Source of the DNA: Rhizobiales bacterium IMCC20636
GTDB lineage: Bacteria; Pseudomonadota; Alphaproteobacteria; Rhizobiales; GCA-2746425
Direction: 5' to 3'
Assembly: GCA_016865015.1 (NCBI GenBank)
Contig: CP018226.1
Location: forward strand, 2,077,001-2,141,000
Length of the DNA stretch: 64,000 bases
In this document: one piece after another, positions 1-8,821 of the stretch
Position numbering within the stretch: position 1 is the stretch's first letter
How the letters are laid out: every line of letters begins with the position of its first letter
Notes under the pieces: model-generated
Seen by the model: the letters and a program-made list of their open reading frames with translations, nothing else
Told to the model about the DNA's origin: nothing
Databases searched by the model: none
Program-made: the position numbers and the translations under genes

Positions 1-1
1 T

Positions 2-373
2 ACAACCGACTCCGCTGTGCGGATTACCCATCTGCCCAGTGGTGTTGTTGTTCAGTGTCAAAATGACCGCTCTCAACACAAGAACAAGGCGACTGCCTGG
101 AGCATGTTGCGTTCTCGGCTCTATGAAGAAGAAATGAAAAAGCGGGAAGAGGCGGCCATGGAGGAAGCCTCTTCCAAATCCACCGTAGGGTGGGGGCATC
201 AGATCCGGTCATACGTCTTGCAGCCCTATCAGCTGGTCAAGGATCTACGAACCGGTCATGAGAGCACCGACCCGCAAAAAGTTCTGGATGGTGGCATTGA
301 TGGGTTTCTGGAAGCATCACTGGCGCACCGTATCAAGGGTGGCGCCAGTGCCGAGATTGAAGATATCGAATAG
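2..373 (+). CDS. prfB: Peptide chain release factor 2, C-terminal part (5' end outside window)
   Basis: This reading frame is open from the left edge and ends at a TAG. It encodes the C-terminal third of a class I release factor, which acts at the ribosomal A site to release the finished peptide at UGA and UAA. The first residues ([14 protein letters not shown]) are the conserved stretch directly after the GGQ loop of RF2; the GGQ itself lies outside the window. The rest ([17 protein letters not shown], then [18 protein letters not shown]) is typical RF2 rather than RF1. A possible programmed frameshift near the start of prfB cannot be assessed here. The gene converges on the M23 peptidase gene with only 5 bases between them. 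Confidence 0.96.
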   Translation, partial: TTDSAVRITHLPSGVVVQCQNDRSQHKNKATAWSMLRSRLYEEEMKKREEAAMEEASSKSTVGWGHQIRSYVLQPYQLVKDLRTGHESTDPQKVLDGGIDGFLEASLAHRIKGGASAEIEDIE

Positions 374-378
374 TCGAC

Positions 379-1701
379 CTACAGATTTGGAATCTGCTTG
401 CCTGCATCAATGAATGGCTGTGGATTGCGAGCCTTGCCATTGTTCCTGACTTCGTAATGCAGGTGAGGCCCGGTGCTGCGTCCGGTGCTGCCGACCTTAC
501 CGATCACATCGCCGCGCTTTACGGACTGTCCGGCTTTGACGGTGATTTTGCTGAGATGGCCGTAGCGCGTGGTGAGACCGTGGGCGTGACGCAGTTCAAC
601 CAGATTTCCGTAACCACCAACACGGCCCGCACGCAACACCTGTCCGTCTGCTGTTGCCAGAACAGATGTGCCCGTGGACGCGCGAAAATCAACGCCGGAG
701 TGAAAGGCCGCACGTTTGCGGAAGGGGTCGATACGGCGTCCGAATGTGCTGGACTTAGTCGGGTTTTTCAAAGGAACTGCGATTGGCAACGCCTTGGATA
801 GCTTGCGCAGTCGGGAAATATCCTGCAACTGCCCGTCTATGCGTTTGGAGGCGGCATTGAGCGCGTTTTCGTCAAACTCTGCCGGGATGAATGGACCGCC
901 AATGCCATGTGCTTCGGCCGGCAATTTCAATTTGATCGGCAATTCCTTGAGGGCGCTGAGGTAAGCGTCATGTTCGTCCGTTATTGCGACAGCAACGGCT
1001 TGAACCGAAACAGCATTTATCTGTTCCATTGTATCAAGGTCTGCTTGAAACTGATCTATGCGGCTGAATGGGTCGCGCAGATTTGATTCACGCTCAAAAT
1101 CTTCGAAGGTGTCCGGAAAGGCATCCAGAGTGCCGTTCAACCCGCTATCCATCGGCACTTCCGAACCACCGATGGCGGTCTCGTCACCGCCCAGTGAGAC
1201 GTCACTGTCAGCCAGCAGCGGCGCGCTGCCCGGTTTGATGACCGGAAGAGGAGCTGCTACGGCGGCAACGCGAATGCCCATCTTTCTGGCATTGTCGATA
1301 ACCGCTGCCACTCGTGCATGCCGAGTTGCGTATTGGTTTTGACGATCTTCCAGCTGTGCCATTTCATTGGCCAAACGAATTCGCTCTTCCGCTGAATGAT
1401 CCTGAATTGTTTCCATCGCTGTTTGAAAACGTTGGAACTTGGCTTCGTAAGCCTGACGCAATTCAATTTCCTGAACCGCATTGCGGGACAGCAGATCATC
1501 GCGTTCAAACAGATAGAAGGCTGCTGCGACATTGAACAATGCCAATATCAGCAATGTTGTTACAGCCCCACTTAAAACCCAAGGCTGGATAGCCATGACA
1601 ATTGTTTTTTGGCCAAAACTGAAAATAACACGTTTGGCCTTTCGTTGGTCCGCAGGCCGGGACCCAGGCTTCTTGACTGTATTGGACATTACACCACTCA
1701 T
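379..1701 (-). CDS. M23 family metallopeptidase, membrane-anchored
   Basis: This is a cell-wall endopeptidase or amidase activator of the LytM/M23 type, about 440 residues. Residues about 46-67 form one membrane segment, followed by a coiled-coil-like region (about 75-150) and a C-terminal LytM domain (about 320-430). The zinc-site residues are visible: H336 and D340 in HSGVD, H384 in YGHLS and H417 in HLHYE. The active site is therefore complete, and the protein is probably a peptidoglycan hydrolase acting in the periplasm at division or envelope remodelling. A TTG at 1707, an ATG at 1701 and an ATG at 1689 are all possible starts; I chose 1701, which has a GAG-type ribosome site, but 1689 is equally plausible. 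The physiological target is not evident. Confidence 0.88.
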   Translation of the reverse strand: MSGVMSNTVKKPGSRPADQRKAKRVIFSFGQKTIVMAIQPWVLSGAVTTLLILALFNVAAAFYLFERDDLLSRNAVQEIELRQAYEAKFQRFQTAMETIQDHSAEERIRLANEMAQLEDRQNQYATRHARVAAVIDNARKMGIRVAAVAAPLPVIKPGSAPLLADSDVSLGGDETAIGGSEVPMDSGLNGTLDAFPDTFEDFERESNLRDPFSRIDQFQADLDTMEQINAVSVQAVAVAITDEHDAYLSALKELPIKLKLPAEAHGIGGPFIPAEFDENALNAASKRIDGQLQDISRLRKLSKALPIAVPLKNPTKSSTFGRRIDPFRKRAAFHSGVDFRASTGTSVLATADGQVLRAGRVGGYGNLVELRHAHGLTTRYGHLSKITVKAGQSVKRGDVIGKVGSTGRSTGPHLHYEVRNNGKARNPQPFIDAGKQIPNL

Positions 1702-1790
1702 ACGCAACTCTAACTGAATCTATTACGCACAGTTAAGGTTAACGTCGGCTTTCCAAATAAAGAACAAGTCGTTAATTCGAGGAAATTGCT

Positions 1791-1952
1791 GTGGATATGT
1801 ATCAAGACGAATTGCAAATTGCGTTGCTGGTGCCCGTTGTGTTGCTACCACAGGGTGAACATGTGGTGCTGATCAAGGCATCGCTTTGTCGGCGCAAGGC
1901 GCGCCGACTTGGTGTTGATCCGTCTTTTCCAGAATTACAGGGAAGAGAGTGA
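1791..1952 (+). CDS. Possible small protein, 53 residues, unknown
   Basis: This is a short open frame starting at GTG 1791 (or ATG 1797), preceded by GAGGA at a good distance, and stopping at TGA 1950-1952. The product is hydrophobic in its first half (LQIALLVPVVLLP) and basic in the middle (CRRKARRLGVDP). It fills most of the gap between the M23 gene and bcp and lies on the opposite strand to both. I do not recognise a family. The ribosome site and the sensible amino-acid composition favour a real gene, but the length makes chance possible. Confidence 0.32.
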   Translation: MDMYQDELQIALLVPVVLLPQGEHVVLIKASLCRRKARRLGVDPSFPELQGRE

Positions 1953-1960
1953 ATTGGTAT

Positions 1961-2425
1961 CTACAGTGCTTTGGCCGCTTCCAGGACCGCGTCCACATGG
2001 CCTGGAACTTTCACTTTTCGCCAGATTTTGGCGATGTTGGCATCTTTGTCGATGAGGAAAGTGGATCGCTCGACACCCATATATTTGCGGCCATACATGC
2101 TTTTCTCGACCCACACACCGTATGCTGACAGGACGGTTTTTTCCTCGTCAGAAGCAAGGGTCACATCGAGATCGTGTTTTGCGATGAACTTGTCGTGTTT
2201 TTTGACTGGATCGGGCGACATGCCGAGGATCGATACATTGAGAGCCTCAAAGTCAGCTTTTCTTGTGGAGAATTCCGTGGCTTCCCTGGTGCAACCGGAT
2301 GTGTCGTCCTTTGGATAAAAGAACAGAACCAGCGGTTTGCCATTTTGCTCCGACATAGAGAAGGAACCCTCTGCATTGGTCGGCAAGGTAAATTCCGGAG
2401 CCTTTTCACCTTCTTGTAGGGTCAT
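1961..2425 (-). CDS. bcp: Peroxiredoxin, BCP/PrxQ family, single cysteine
   Basis: This is a thiol peroxidase that reduces hydrogen peroxide and organic hydroperoxides in the cytoplasm. The peroxidatic cysteine sits in DDTSGCTREATEF near residue 45, in the expected place. It is the only cysteine in the protein: the resolving Cys that E. coli BCP has five residues later is absent, so this is a 1-Cys form that needs an external thiol. The family fold follows, with EKTVLSAYGVW and GVERSTFLID. The start at 2425 is preceded by AAAGG at 7 bases. An upstream in-frame start at 2509 would add 28 residues without family similarity. The length of about 154 residues is normal. Confidence 0.93.
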   Translation of the reverse strand: MTLQEGEKAPEFTLPTNAEGSFSMSEQNGKPLVLFFYPKDDTSGCTREATEFSTRKADFEALNVSILGMSPDPVKKHDKFIAKHDLDVTLASDEEKTVLSAYGVWVEKSMYGRKYMGVERSTFLIDKDANIAKIWRKVKVPGHVDAVLEAAKAL

Positions 2426-2684
2426 AAACTGCCTTTCTTTGGTCTTGTTTAGATGCAAATTGAATTTGCTGTATGTTGGGGCTAAGACACAGCAAAGAGT
2501 GGGAGACAAGGGATCATATCAGGCGGTTTGATTCATCGGAATGGCGCCTTGTCCTGATTTTTGGGAATTCCACTCCATTTTGTGCCAAACCTTTGCTTTC
2601 AAACCGCAAATGGTACTTTTTCAGATAAGGTCGAGAATGCGTCTTCGAATCGCCATCCACCGGTTGCAGGTTTAAACCGTATTC

Positions 2685-5600
2685 ATGAATTTGGACCATC
2701 AAAAAGATGAAGATGAGCGTGCCGTAGACACGACAGATGACGCTATCGCTGTGTCAGATGACCCAATGCATCCGGAACCGGCTGATCGTGAATCTGAAGT
2801 CAGTTCAGTGTCCGCTGCCGAGAACAGGTTCTGGCTGCGCAAACGCATTATAATTCCAGCCGTCTTTCTGGTTGTTCTGTCAGTTGCGGTTTTTGCTGCC
2901 TATCTCAGGCTGTCGACAAATCCGGTGTCTCTGCAGTTTCTGTCTGACAGGATCATCCAAAGCACCAAGGCGATTCTGCCCGAAGATGTGTCGTTCGAAT
3001 TTCAGTCAGTTTCGATTGTCATTGATCCTCTTCGCGGCCTTGTGACGCGTTTTTCTCAACCGCAATTGAAAGATCGTGATTCAAGGCTTTCTGTTTCCGG
3101 AAAAAGTCTGTCCTTCGGTCTGCAGGCTCTCGATCTGCTGCGTGGCCAGGTTCGCGTCCGTGACATCGAATTTGATACGCCATCATTTGCACTCCAATTG
3201 ACCAGTGAGACGCAGCGCGCTTTCAGTCGACTGAACTTGTCAGAAAATGCCGAAGGCCAGTCTGAAGTCGTCACTCCTTTGGCCCGTGTGGGGAACAGGC
3301 TTTTCGATCTGCACAAGGCGGTTGAACGGGTCATCAATGTCTCGGAAAATGGCGGCCTTGAGGAAATTACTATTATCGATGGTTCGGTTGCTGTTGCAAT
3401 GCAAGGCAGTGACAAAAGAGACTACTGGAACATAGGTTCTACCGTTCGCATACGCCCCGATGAAAACCAACTTTCCGTGCGCGCTTCCGGGATCGGTCGT
3501 GGAGGTGCCTGGCGGTTTGAAGGCGATGCGATGCCGGTCTCCGATGGTCTTGGGCACGAGGTGACGCTGTCTTTGAAAGACATTAACTTGCCTGAATTGC
3601 TGCCCGCATTGGGACGTGAGAATTTTTCCATCCGCAGCGATGCGCCCGTGACGATTTCGATGCGCTCGAAGTTCGTTGATGAGAACCCAGTTCCGACGGC
3701 TTCCTTCGACGCAGAAATAGGCAGCTCCTATGTGTATATCGGTCAACAGGATGTAGCCCTTCTGGACAAGGGAACCATCTCGTTAATTTGGTCGCCAGAG
3801 TTGAATGCCATCAGCATTGAAGAGGCGAGCCTTCAATTTGGCGGCACCGTGTTGCCATTTGAGGGATTTGCAAGACCGTCTGAGAGCAATCCATCGAATG
3901 AACTGGATATAAGGCTGGTTTCGAGGAACTCGATCCTGGCTCCCAGAGACGTGCCAAATACACGACCGCTTCCGCTGGAACTTATTGGGGTCAAGGCGCG
4001 CTTTGACATTTCTAGCCGTTATCTGACGCTTGATACGTTTGAGCTGCGAACGGAACTGAGTACGATCATCGGTTCGGCCAGTGTCGATTTCCAGTCGCGC
4101 TTTCCCTCGGTTGCAGGTGCCTTTTCCTCGAACGCAATTCCCTCCAGGGATCTGAAACAGATTTGGCCTCCGACATTGGCCGGGGGGGCCCGCCGCTGGT
4201 TCATCCGCAATGTGAAAGGTGGCGTCATTGATGGCGCAGACATTTCGCTTGCCATTCCAAGTGGACTGGTGGGCAATCGTGATCCGAACAAGCAGTTTCC
4301 TGAAGACGCGATTGCTGGAAATATCGAATTTTCCGATGCAAAAATACGTACATTTGGCGGCGTGCCGGATTTGAGTGCGCAAAGCGGGCGGGTCACCTTT
4401 GACAAGCTTGGCATGACAGTATCGGTTGAAAATGGCAGTGCGGTCAGCCCCAATGGGGAAACAGTCGATGTGCCATCTGCAATTTTCAGATTGCCGGTTC
4501 TTGGCCCGCGCAACCCGGCGGCTGAAGCGACGGTTTCGATGATTGGCGCTGCGCGCGATCTGGCGGAAATCTCTGATGTTGATCCATTGGGTTTCATGAC
4601 CAAGCGGGGTGTGCCGCCCTCTGCCATCACTGGACTTGCAGTGGCAGAGGTCACGTCGAATTTTCAGTTGAGCCGAAAAATTGATCCGGCAGAGGTCCAC
4701 ACTGTTGCAACTGTTCGATTGTCCGATTTCTCCAGCAGTGCGTCCATTCAAGGCCGGCTTATTTCGGATGGAGATGTGGTGGTTGTCATTGACGGCGGCG
4801 GGACCGTTGTCCAGGGCTCTGCAAAGCTTGATGGAATTGCAGCAGATGTTGATCTGTTCCTGCCCAATGGGGACGCGCTTGGTTCACGAACTGACATCCG
4901 ATTGGTGGTGAACGACAGTCAGCGCAAGAAGATGGGCATTAATCTGGGTGATATGCTCACCGGACCTACGCCCGTCGCTGTCGGGAAGATTGATGCTCAG
5001 GGACGCCGCACTGTTTCGGTCGATCTGACGGATGCGCAGGTCTCCTTGCCCTCTTTGGGCTGGAGCAAAGGCGTTGGCATCACCGGCAGGCTGGATTTCC
5101 TGATGGAAGACACCGGCAGTGGGCAACGTCTTGAAAATGTCAGACTGACTGGTGACGGGTTCTCTGCAAAAGGCGAGGCGACGATTAGTTCCGCGCGGGG
5201 ACTGGAGCGACTGAAGTTGAGCAATCTGTCCCTGCGCCGTGGAGACAGAGTCGCTGTTGATGTGCGCCGGGCGTCGACCAACGCCTATATCATCAGTGTC
5301 AATGGCCAGCAGATTGATGCACGCGGATTGATCAGAGCGATCAAGAACAGTTCAGCCGCCTCGGACGATGATGGTGGGAGCACGATCCGCTACGCTATTG
5401 ATGGAGATGTGAAAACTCTGGCCGGATTTGGCGGGGAGAAGATCTCAGGTGCAAAATTCTCATTGCAAACCGACGGGGGTGTTCCCTCGGCGCTTAAATT
5501 CTCCGGGACTCAAGGTGGGAACTCCGCAGTCAATGTCACTATCGAGGGGGGAAACGGTACATCTTGGCTCAGTGTAAACGGCGAGGATGGTGGTGCCCTG

Positions 5601-6140
5601 ATTTCGTTCCTGGATATCACCGAAAGTGTTCAGGGTGGCATGCTCAGCGTGTCGGCCTCTCTCGGCAAGGATGATTCAGCAACCGTAGGACAGGTGTTCT
5701 TGAGCAAGTTTCGGGTTGGGGGTAGTGAAAACCTTGATCAGCTTGCACGCAGTGTGCCGGGCGAAAACGGGCGCACAAGTGTTTCTCCCGGGGTTCGTGT
5801 TTTTGAGCAGGCGCGAATGGATTTCACATTGCGCAATGGCCGGCTGGTGATTGATGACGCGCAAGTGCGGGGGCCGGCTATGGGCGTTACGCTGAATGGC
5901 AGCATGAACCTGAAAGAATCCCGGCTGCGCCTGAACGGTGTCTATGTGCCCGCATATGGGCTGAACAATGCGTTTTCACGCATCCCGATTTTTGGAACCA
6001 TTGTCGGCGGACGGCGTAATCAGGGCCTGTTGGGGGTGACTTTCCGGGTCTCTGGAAGTCTCGATAGTCCATTGCTCACCGTCAATCCCATATCCGCTAT
6101 TGCGCCCGGGATTTTCAGACGGATATTCGAGTACCGCTGA
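2685..6140 (+). CDS. AsmA-like (YhdP/TamB-related) envelope protein, 1151 residues
   Basis: This is a very large single-pass membrane protein. Its acidic N-terminus of about 50 residues is followed by a membrane segment at about 52-72 (IIIPAVFLVVLSVAVF), and the remainder is a long beta-rich periplasmic region. The end of the protein (NAFSRIPIFGTIVGGRRNQG, then GVTFRVSGSLDSPLLTVNP) matches the C-terminal signature of the AsmA-like/DUF3971 group, whose members bridge the periplasm and are implicated in phospholipid transport to the outer membrane. That role is known for relatives and is inferred here. It is divergent from bcp and convergent with tyrS, an order I recall from other Hyphomicrobiales. 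Confidence 0.85.
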   Translation: MNLDHQKDEDERAVDTTDDAIAVSDDPMHPEPADRESEVSSVSAAENRFWLRKRIIIPAVFLVVLSVAVFAAYLRLSTNPVSLQFLSDRIIQSTKAILPEDVSFEFQSVSIVIDPLRGLVTRFSQPQLKDRDSRLSVSGKSLSFGLQALDLLRGQVRVRDIEFDTPSFALQLTSETQRAFSRLNLSENAEGQSEVVTPLARVGNRLFDLHKAVERVINVSENGGLEEITIIDGSVAVAMQGSDKRDYWNIGSTVRIRPDENQLSVRASGIGRGGAWRFEGDAMPVSDGLGHEVTLSLKDINLPELLPALGRENFSIRSDAPVTISMRSKFVDENPVPTASFDAEIGSSYVYIGQQDVALLDKGTISLIWSPELNAISIEEASLQFGGTVLPFEGFARPSESNPSNELDIRLVSRNSILAPRDVPNTRPLPLELIGVKARFDISSRYLTLDTFELRTELSTIIGSASVDFQSRFPSVAGAFSSNAIPSRDLKQIWPPTLAGGARRWFIRNVKGGVIDGADISLAIPSGLVGNRDPNKQFPEDAIAGNIEFSDAKIRTFGGVPDLSAQSGRVTFDKLGMTVSVENGSAVSPNGETVDVPSAIFRLPVLGPRNPAAEATVSMIGAARDLAEISDVDPLGFMTKRGVPPSAITGLAVAEVTSNFQLSRKIDPAEVHTVATVRLSDFSSSASIQGRLISDGDVVVVIDGGGTVVQGSAKLDGIAADVDLFLPNGDALGSRTDIRLVVNDSQRKKMGINLGDMLTGPTPVAVGKIDAQGRRTVSVDLTDAQVSLPSLGWSKGVGITGRLDFLMEDTGSGQRLENVRLTGDGFSAKGEATISSARGLERLKLSNLSLRRGDRVAVDVRRASTNAYIISVNGQQIDARGLIRAIKNSSAASDDDGGSTIRYAIDGDVKTLAGFGGEKISGAKFSLQTDGGVPSALKFSGTQGGNSAVNVTIEGGNGTSWLSVNGEDGGALISFLDITESVQGGMLSVSASLGKDDSATVGQVFLSKFRVGGSENLDQLARSVPGENGRTSVSPGVRVFEQARMDFTLRNGRLVIDDAQVRGPAMGVTLNGSMNLKESRLRLNGVYVPAYGLNNAFSRIPIFGTIVGGRRNQGLLGVTFRVSGSLDSPLLTVNPISAIAPGIFRRIFEYR

Positions 6141-6156
6141 TCCTGCGGTGCTCGAA
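6126..6156. terminator. Hairpin over the stop codon of the AsmA-like gene, likely bidirectional terminator
   Basis: Twelve-base arms (6126-6137 and 6145-6156) pair with one T-G wobble around a 7-base loop containing the stop codon. It lies between two convergent genes (AsmA-like and tyrS). There is no clear run of T on either side, so its strength as an intrinsic terminator is uncertain. Confidence 0.5.
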
Positions 6157-6171
6157 TAAACAAGAGACGCT

Positions 6172-7434
6172 CTATCTGACTTTCAACAGGACGTGTTTCT
6201 TCTTGCCGAGCGAGATCTTGACAACCCCCTGGTCTGACAGATTATCCGGTCCGATGGTTCCGCGTTCATCTGCAAATGCAGTATCATTGACCTTGACCGC
6301 GCCGCCTTTGACATGTCGCCGTGCTTCGCTGTTGGAGGTTGCCAGACCGGCAGTGACCAATGCTGCGAGAATGCCCAGATCATTCAGATCAGATGCCGCC
6401 AGTTCGACAGTTGGAAGATCTGCGGAAATGGCACCTTCTTCAAACGTCTTGCGCGCGGTTTCCTGGGCTTTTTCAGCTTCTTCGCGTCCATGCAGCAAGG
6501 CCGTTATTTCTGTTGCCAGAATTTTCTTTGCTTCGTTCTGCTCAGCGCCTTCCAGGGCGGCCAGCTTTGCCACTTCGTCCAAAGGCATGGTGGTGTAAAG
6601 TTTCAGGAAACGCTCGACATCAGCATCTTCCGTATTGCGCCAGTATTGCCAGAAATCATAAGGACTGAGCATCTGCGGATCGAGCCAGACAGCTCCGTTC
6701 GCGGATTTGCCCATTTTTGCACCCGAGGAGGTTGTCAGCAAAGGCGAGGTCAGTGCGTAGAGTTGCGGCGCATCGAGCCTGTGCCCAAGGTCGATGCCGT
6801 TGATGATGTTGCCCCACTGATCGGATCCACCCATCTGCAGGCGACAATCAAACCGTTTGCTGAGTTCTACAAAATCGTAAGCCTGCAGGATCATGTAGTT
6901 GAATTCGAGGAATGATAGCGATTGCTCTCGGTCCAGTCGCTGCTTAACGCTATCAAAGGCAAGCATTCGATTGACGGAAAAATGCACGCCAACATCGCGC
7001 AGAAATTCCAGATAGTTCAGTTCCAGCAACCACTCCGCATTATTGGCCATGATGGCGCCATTGGGGCTGTCATCATAGGAAATATAGGCGGAAAAGCTCC
7101 TCTTGATGGCCTCAACATTGGCGTTGATCTGATCAGGTGTCATGAGCTTGCGCGCTTCGTCCTTGAAGGACGGATCGCCGACCATTCCTGTTCCACCACC
7201 CATCAAGGTGATTGGACGATGGCCGGTCTGCTGCAGCCAGTGCAACATCATGATCTGAATGAGACTGCCTGCATGCAGGCTGCTGGCCGTTGGATCAAAG
7301 CCGATATAGGCCGTCACCATCTGTTTGCTGAACAGGGCATCGAGTCCTTCCAAATCCGAGATCTGGTGGACGAAGCCGCGTTCAATCATGACGCGCAGGA
7401 AGTCAGACTTGACTTGAGATAGGTTGACGGACAT
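6172..7434 (-). CDS. tyrS: Tyrosyl-tRNA synthetase
   Basis: This enzyme charges tRNA-Tyr with tyrosine in the cytoplasm. It is a class I synthetase: the HIGH-type signature is at residues 54-57 (HAGS, preceded by DPTASSL) and the KMSKS loop is KMGKS at 240-244. [12 protein letters not shown] near 202-213 is the usual TyrRS tyrosine-site segment. A C-terminal S4-like RNA-binding domain (about 355-420) completes the 420-residue protein, which is the normal bacterial length. It is divergent from anmK with about 100 bases between. Confidence 0.97.
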   Translation of the reverse strand: MSVNLSQVKSDFLRVMIERGFVHQISDLEGLDALFSKQMVTAYIGFDPTASSLHAGSLIQIMMLHWLQQTGHRPITLMGGGTGMVGDPSFKDEARKLMTPDQINANVEAIKRSFSAYISYDDSPNGAIMANNAEWLLELNYLEFLRDVGVHFSVNRMLAFDSVKQRLDREQSLSFLEFNYMILQAYDFVELSKRFDCRLQMGGSDQWGNIINGIDLGHRLDAPQLYALTSPLLTTSSGAKMGKSANGAVWLDPQMLSPYDFWQYWRNTEDADVERFLKLYTTMPLDEVAKLAALEGAEQNEAKKILATEITALLHGREEAEKAQETARKTFEEGAISADLPTVELAASDLNDLGILAALVTAGLATSNSEARRHVKGGAVKVNDTAFADERGTIGPDNLSDQGVVKISLGKKKHVLLKVR

Positions 7435-7536
7435 GGGACAAGCTCGTGATTAAATGTATTACAAAAATGTTCTTTTGGGTGCGGCGCTGTCCTATCAGCG
7501 ATTTTCGGAAAATGCACCCCCAAACAGGTTTTGCGC

Positions 7537-8649
7537 ATGAACAACACATATACCATTGCCGGAACAATGAGCGGTACCTCACTGGATGGCGTGGATGTGG
7601 CCGTCTTGACGACCGACGGGGAGGCGCATCTCAAACCCGGCACTACAGGTTTTACGCCCTACAGTGATCATGAACGTGCCGTCCTGCAATCGGCGTTTGA
7701 TGCCGGCGCACACATGACAGACCGTCTGGACCGCAGCGGTGTCATTGGTGAGGCCGAGAGAATTGTCACAGATGTGCATATCAGGGCTTTGAAGGAACAA
7801 ATACGGATGTCCGAGACCGCGGTTGATCATGTCGGCTTGCATGGCCAGACGATTTTCCATGACCCTGGTCGCAAACTGACGGTTCAAATTGGGGATGCCC
7901 AGAGAATTGCAGATGAGCTTGGTCTGCCGGTTGTACATGATCTGCGCCAGAATGATGTCATGCAGGGCGGTGAGGGTGCGCCTCTGGCTCCAATTTTTCA
8001 CGCCGCTCTTGTCGCTGCACTGAAGGCTGAAAAACCAGCTGTATTCCTGAACATCGGTGGCGTTGCAAATGTGACCTACATCGCAGCTGATGGCGAATTG
8101 CTGGCGTTTGATACCGGTCCGGGAAATGCATTGCTGGATGATTTCATGCAGGCGCAGTTTGGCTTGCGAATGGATATGGACGGAGCCGTGGCAGGGCGCG
8201 GTCGCGTTCTGTCGGACGTTGGTGATCGGTTGATGTCGCATCCGTTCTTTGATCGCAAGCCACCCAAATCTCTGGATCGGCGTGAATTTCACGAATTTGC
8301 CATGACAGCCTTGGGCAACAGCGCGGCGGAGGACAGTATGGCAACACTCACTGTGTTTACCGCAGATGCCATTCATCGCGCATCGCGGTGGTATCCTGAG
8401 CCTGCGCGAACACTTATTGTGTCAGGAGGCGGCGTTAAAAATCCGGTTATGATGCAACTCTTGCGTGATCTGACACCAATCAAGCTTCAGATCGCATCCG
8501 ATTTGGGATGGGATGATGTTTTCATCGAAGCCAATGCATTTGCGTATCTTGCCGCGCGCCATTTGAGGCACCTGCCAATCTCGTTTCCCGGTACGACCTC
8601 TGTACCGGAACCTATGCTGGGCGGCGAAATAGTCTATCCCAGGTGCTGA
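7537..8649 (+). CDS. anmK: Anhydro-N-acetylmuramic acid kinase
   Basis: This enzyme phosphorylates and hydrolyses 1,6-anhydro-MurNAc released during peptidoglycan turnover, giving MurNAc-6-phosphate for recycling. The N-terminus IAGTMSGTSLDGVDVAV is the family signature (phosphate-binding loop). LHGQTIFHDP, NIGGVANVTYI, FDTGPGNALLDDF and LIVSGGGVKNPVMM are further family segments. I chose ATG 7537 because AGG lies 8 bases upstream; the TTG at 7531 would be too close to it. The gene is divergent from tyrS, an arrangement common in alphaproteobacteria. Length 370 is normal. Confidence 0.95.
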   Translation: MNNTYTIAGTMSGTSLDGVDVAVLTTDGEAHLKPGTTGFTPYSDHERAVLQSAFDAGAHMTDRLDRSGVIGEAERIVTDVHIRALKEQIRMSETAVDHVGLHGQTIFHDPGRKLTVQIGDAQRIADELGLPVVHDLRQNDVMQGGEGAPLAPIFHAALVAALKAEKPAVFLNIGGVANVTYIAADGELLAFDTGPGNALLDDFMQAQFGLRMDMDGAVAGRGRVLSDVGDRLMSHPFFDRKPPKSLDRREFHEFAMTALGNSAAEDSMATLTVFTADAIHRASRWYPEPARTLIVSGGGVKNPVMMQLLRDLTPIKLQIASDLGWDDVFIEANAFAYLAARHLRHLPISFPGTTSVPEPMLGGEIVYPRC

Positions 8650-8821
8650 AAAGTAGCTCTATTTAGTCTTGATTGCCTGCTTTCTCTGGACAAAAGTCCG
8701 TTGGACAAGTAGACAACAGCACTTATTTTACTTCCAGCGCGAATAAATGCTGCTGGCATGCGATTCCCAAGATGGACCAACCATCAGGAAACGCAGGAAA
8801 CCTAGTTCCGAAAGTTACATC

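Noticed and set aside
3783-4751. Long minus-strand frame (322 codons) inside the AsmA-like gene
   Set aside because: It lies fully opposite the 1151-residue coding frame, its translation is rich in Arg, Cys and His with no family features, and there is no ribosome site. It is an antisense shadow.
7579-8376. Minus-strand frame of 265 codons opposite anmK
   Set aside because: The plus-strand frame is a full-length anhydroMurNAc kinase with all motifs; the antisense product has no recognisable feature.
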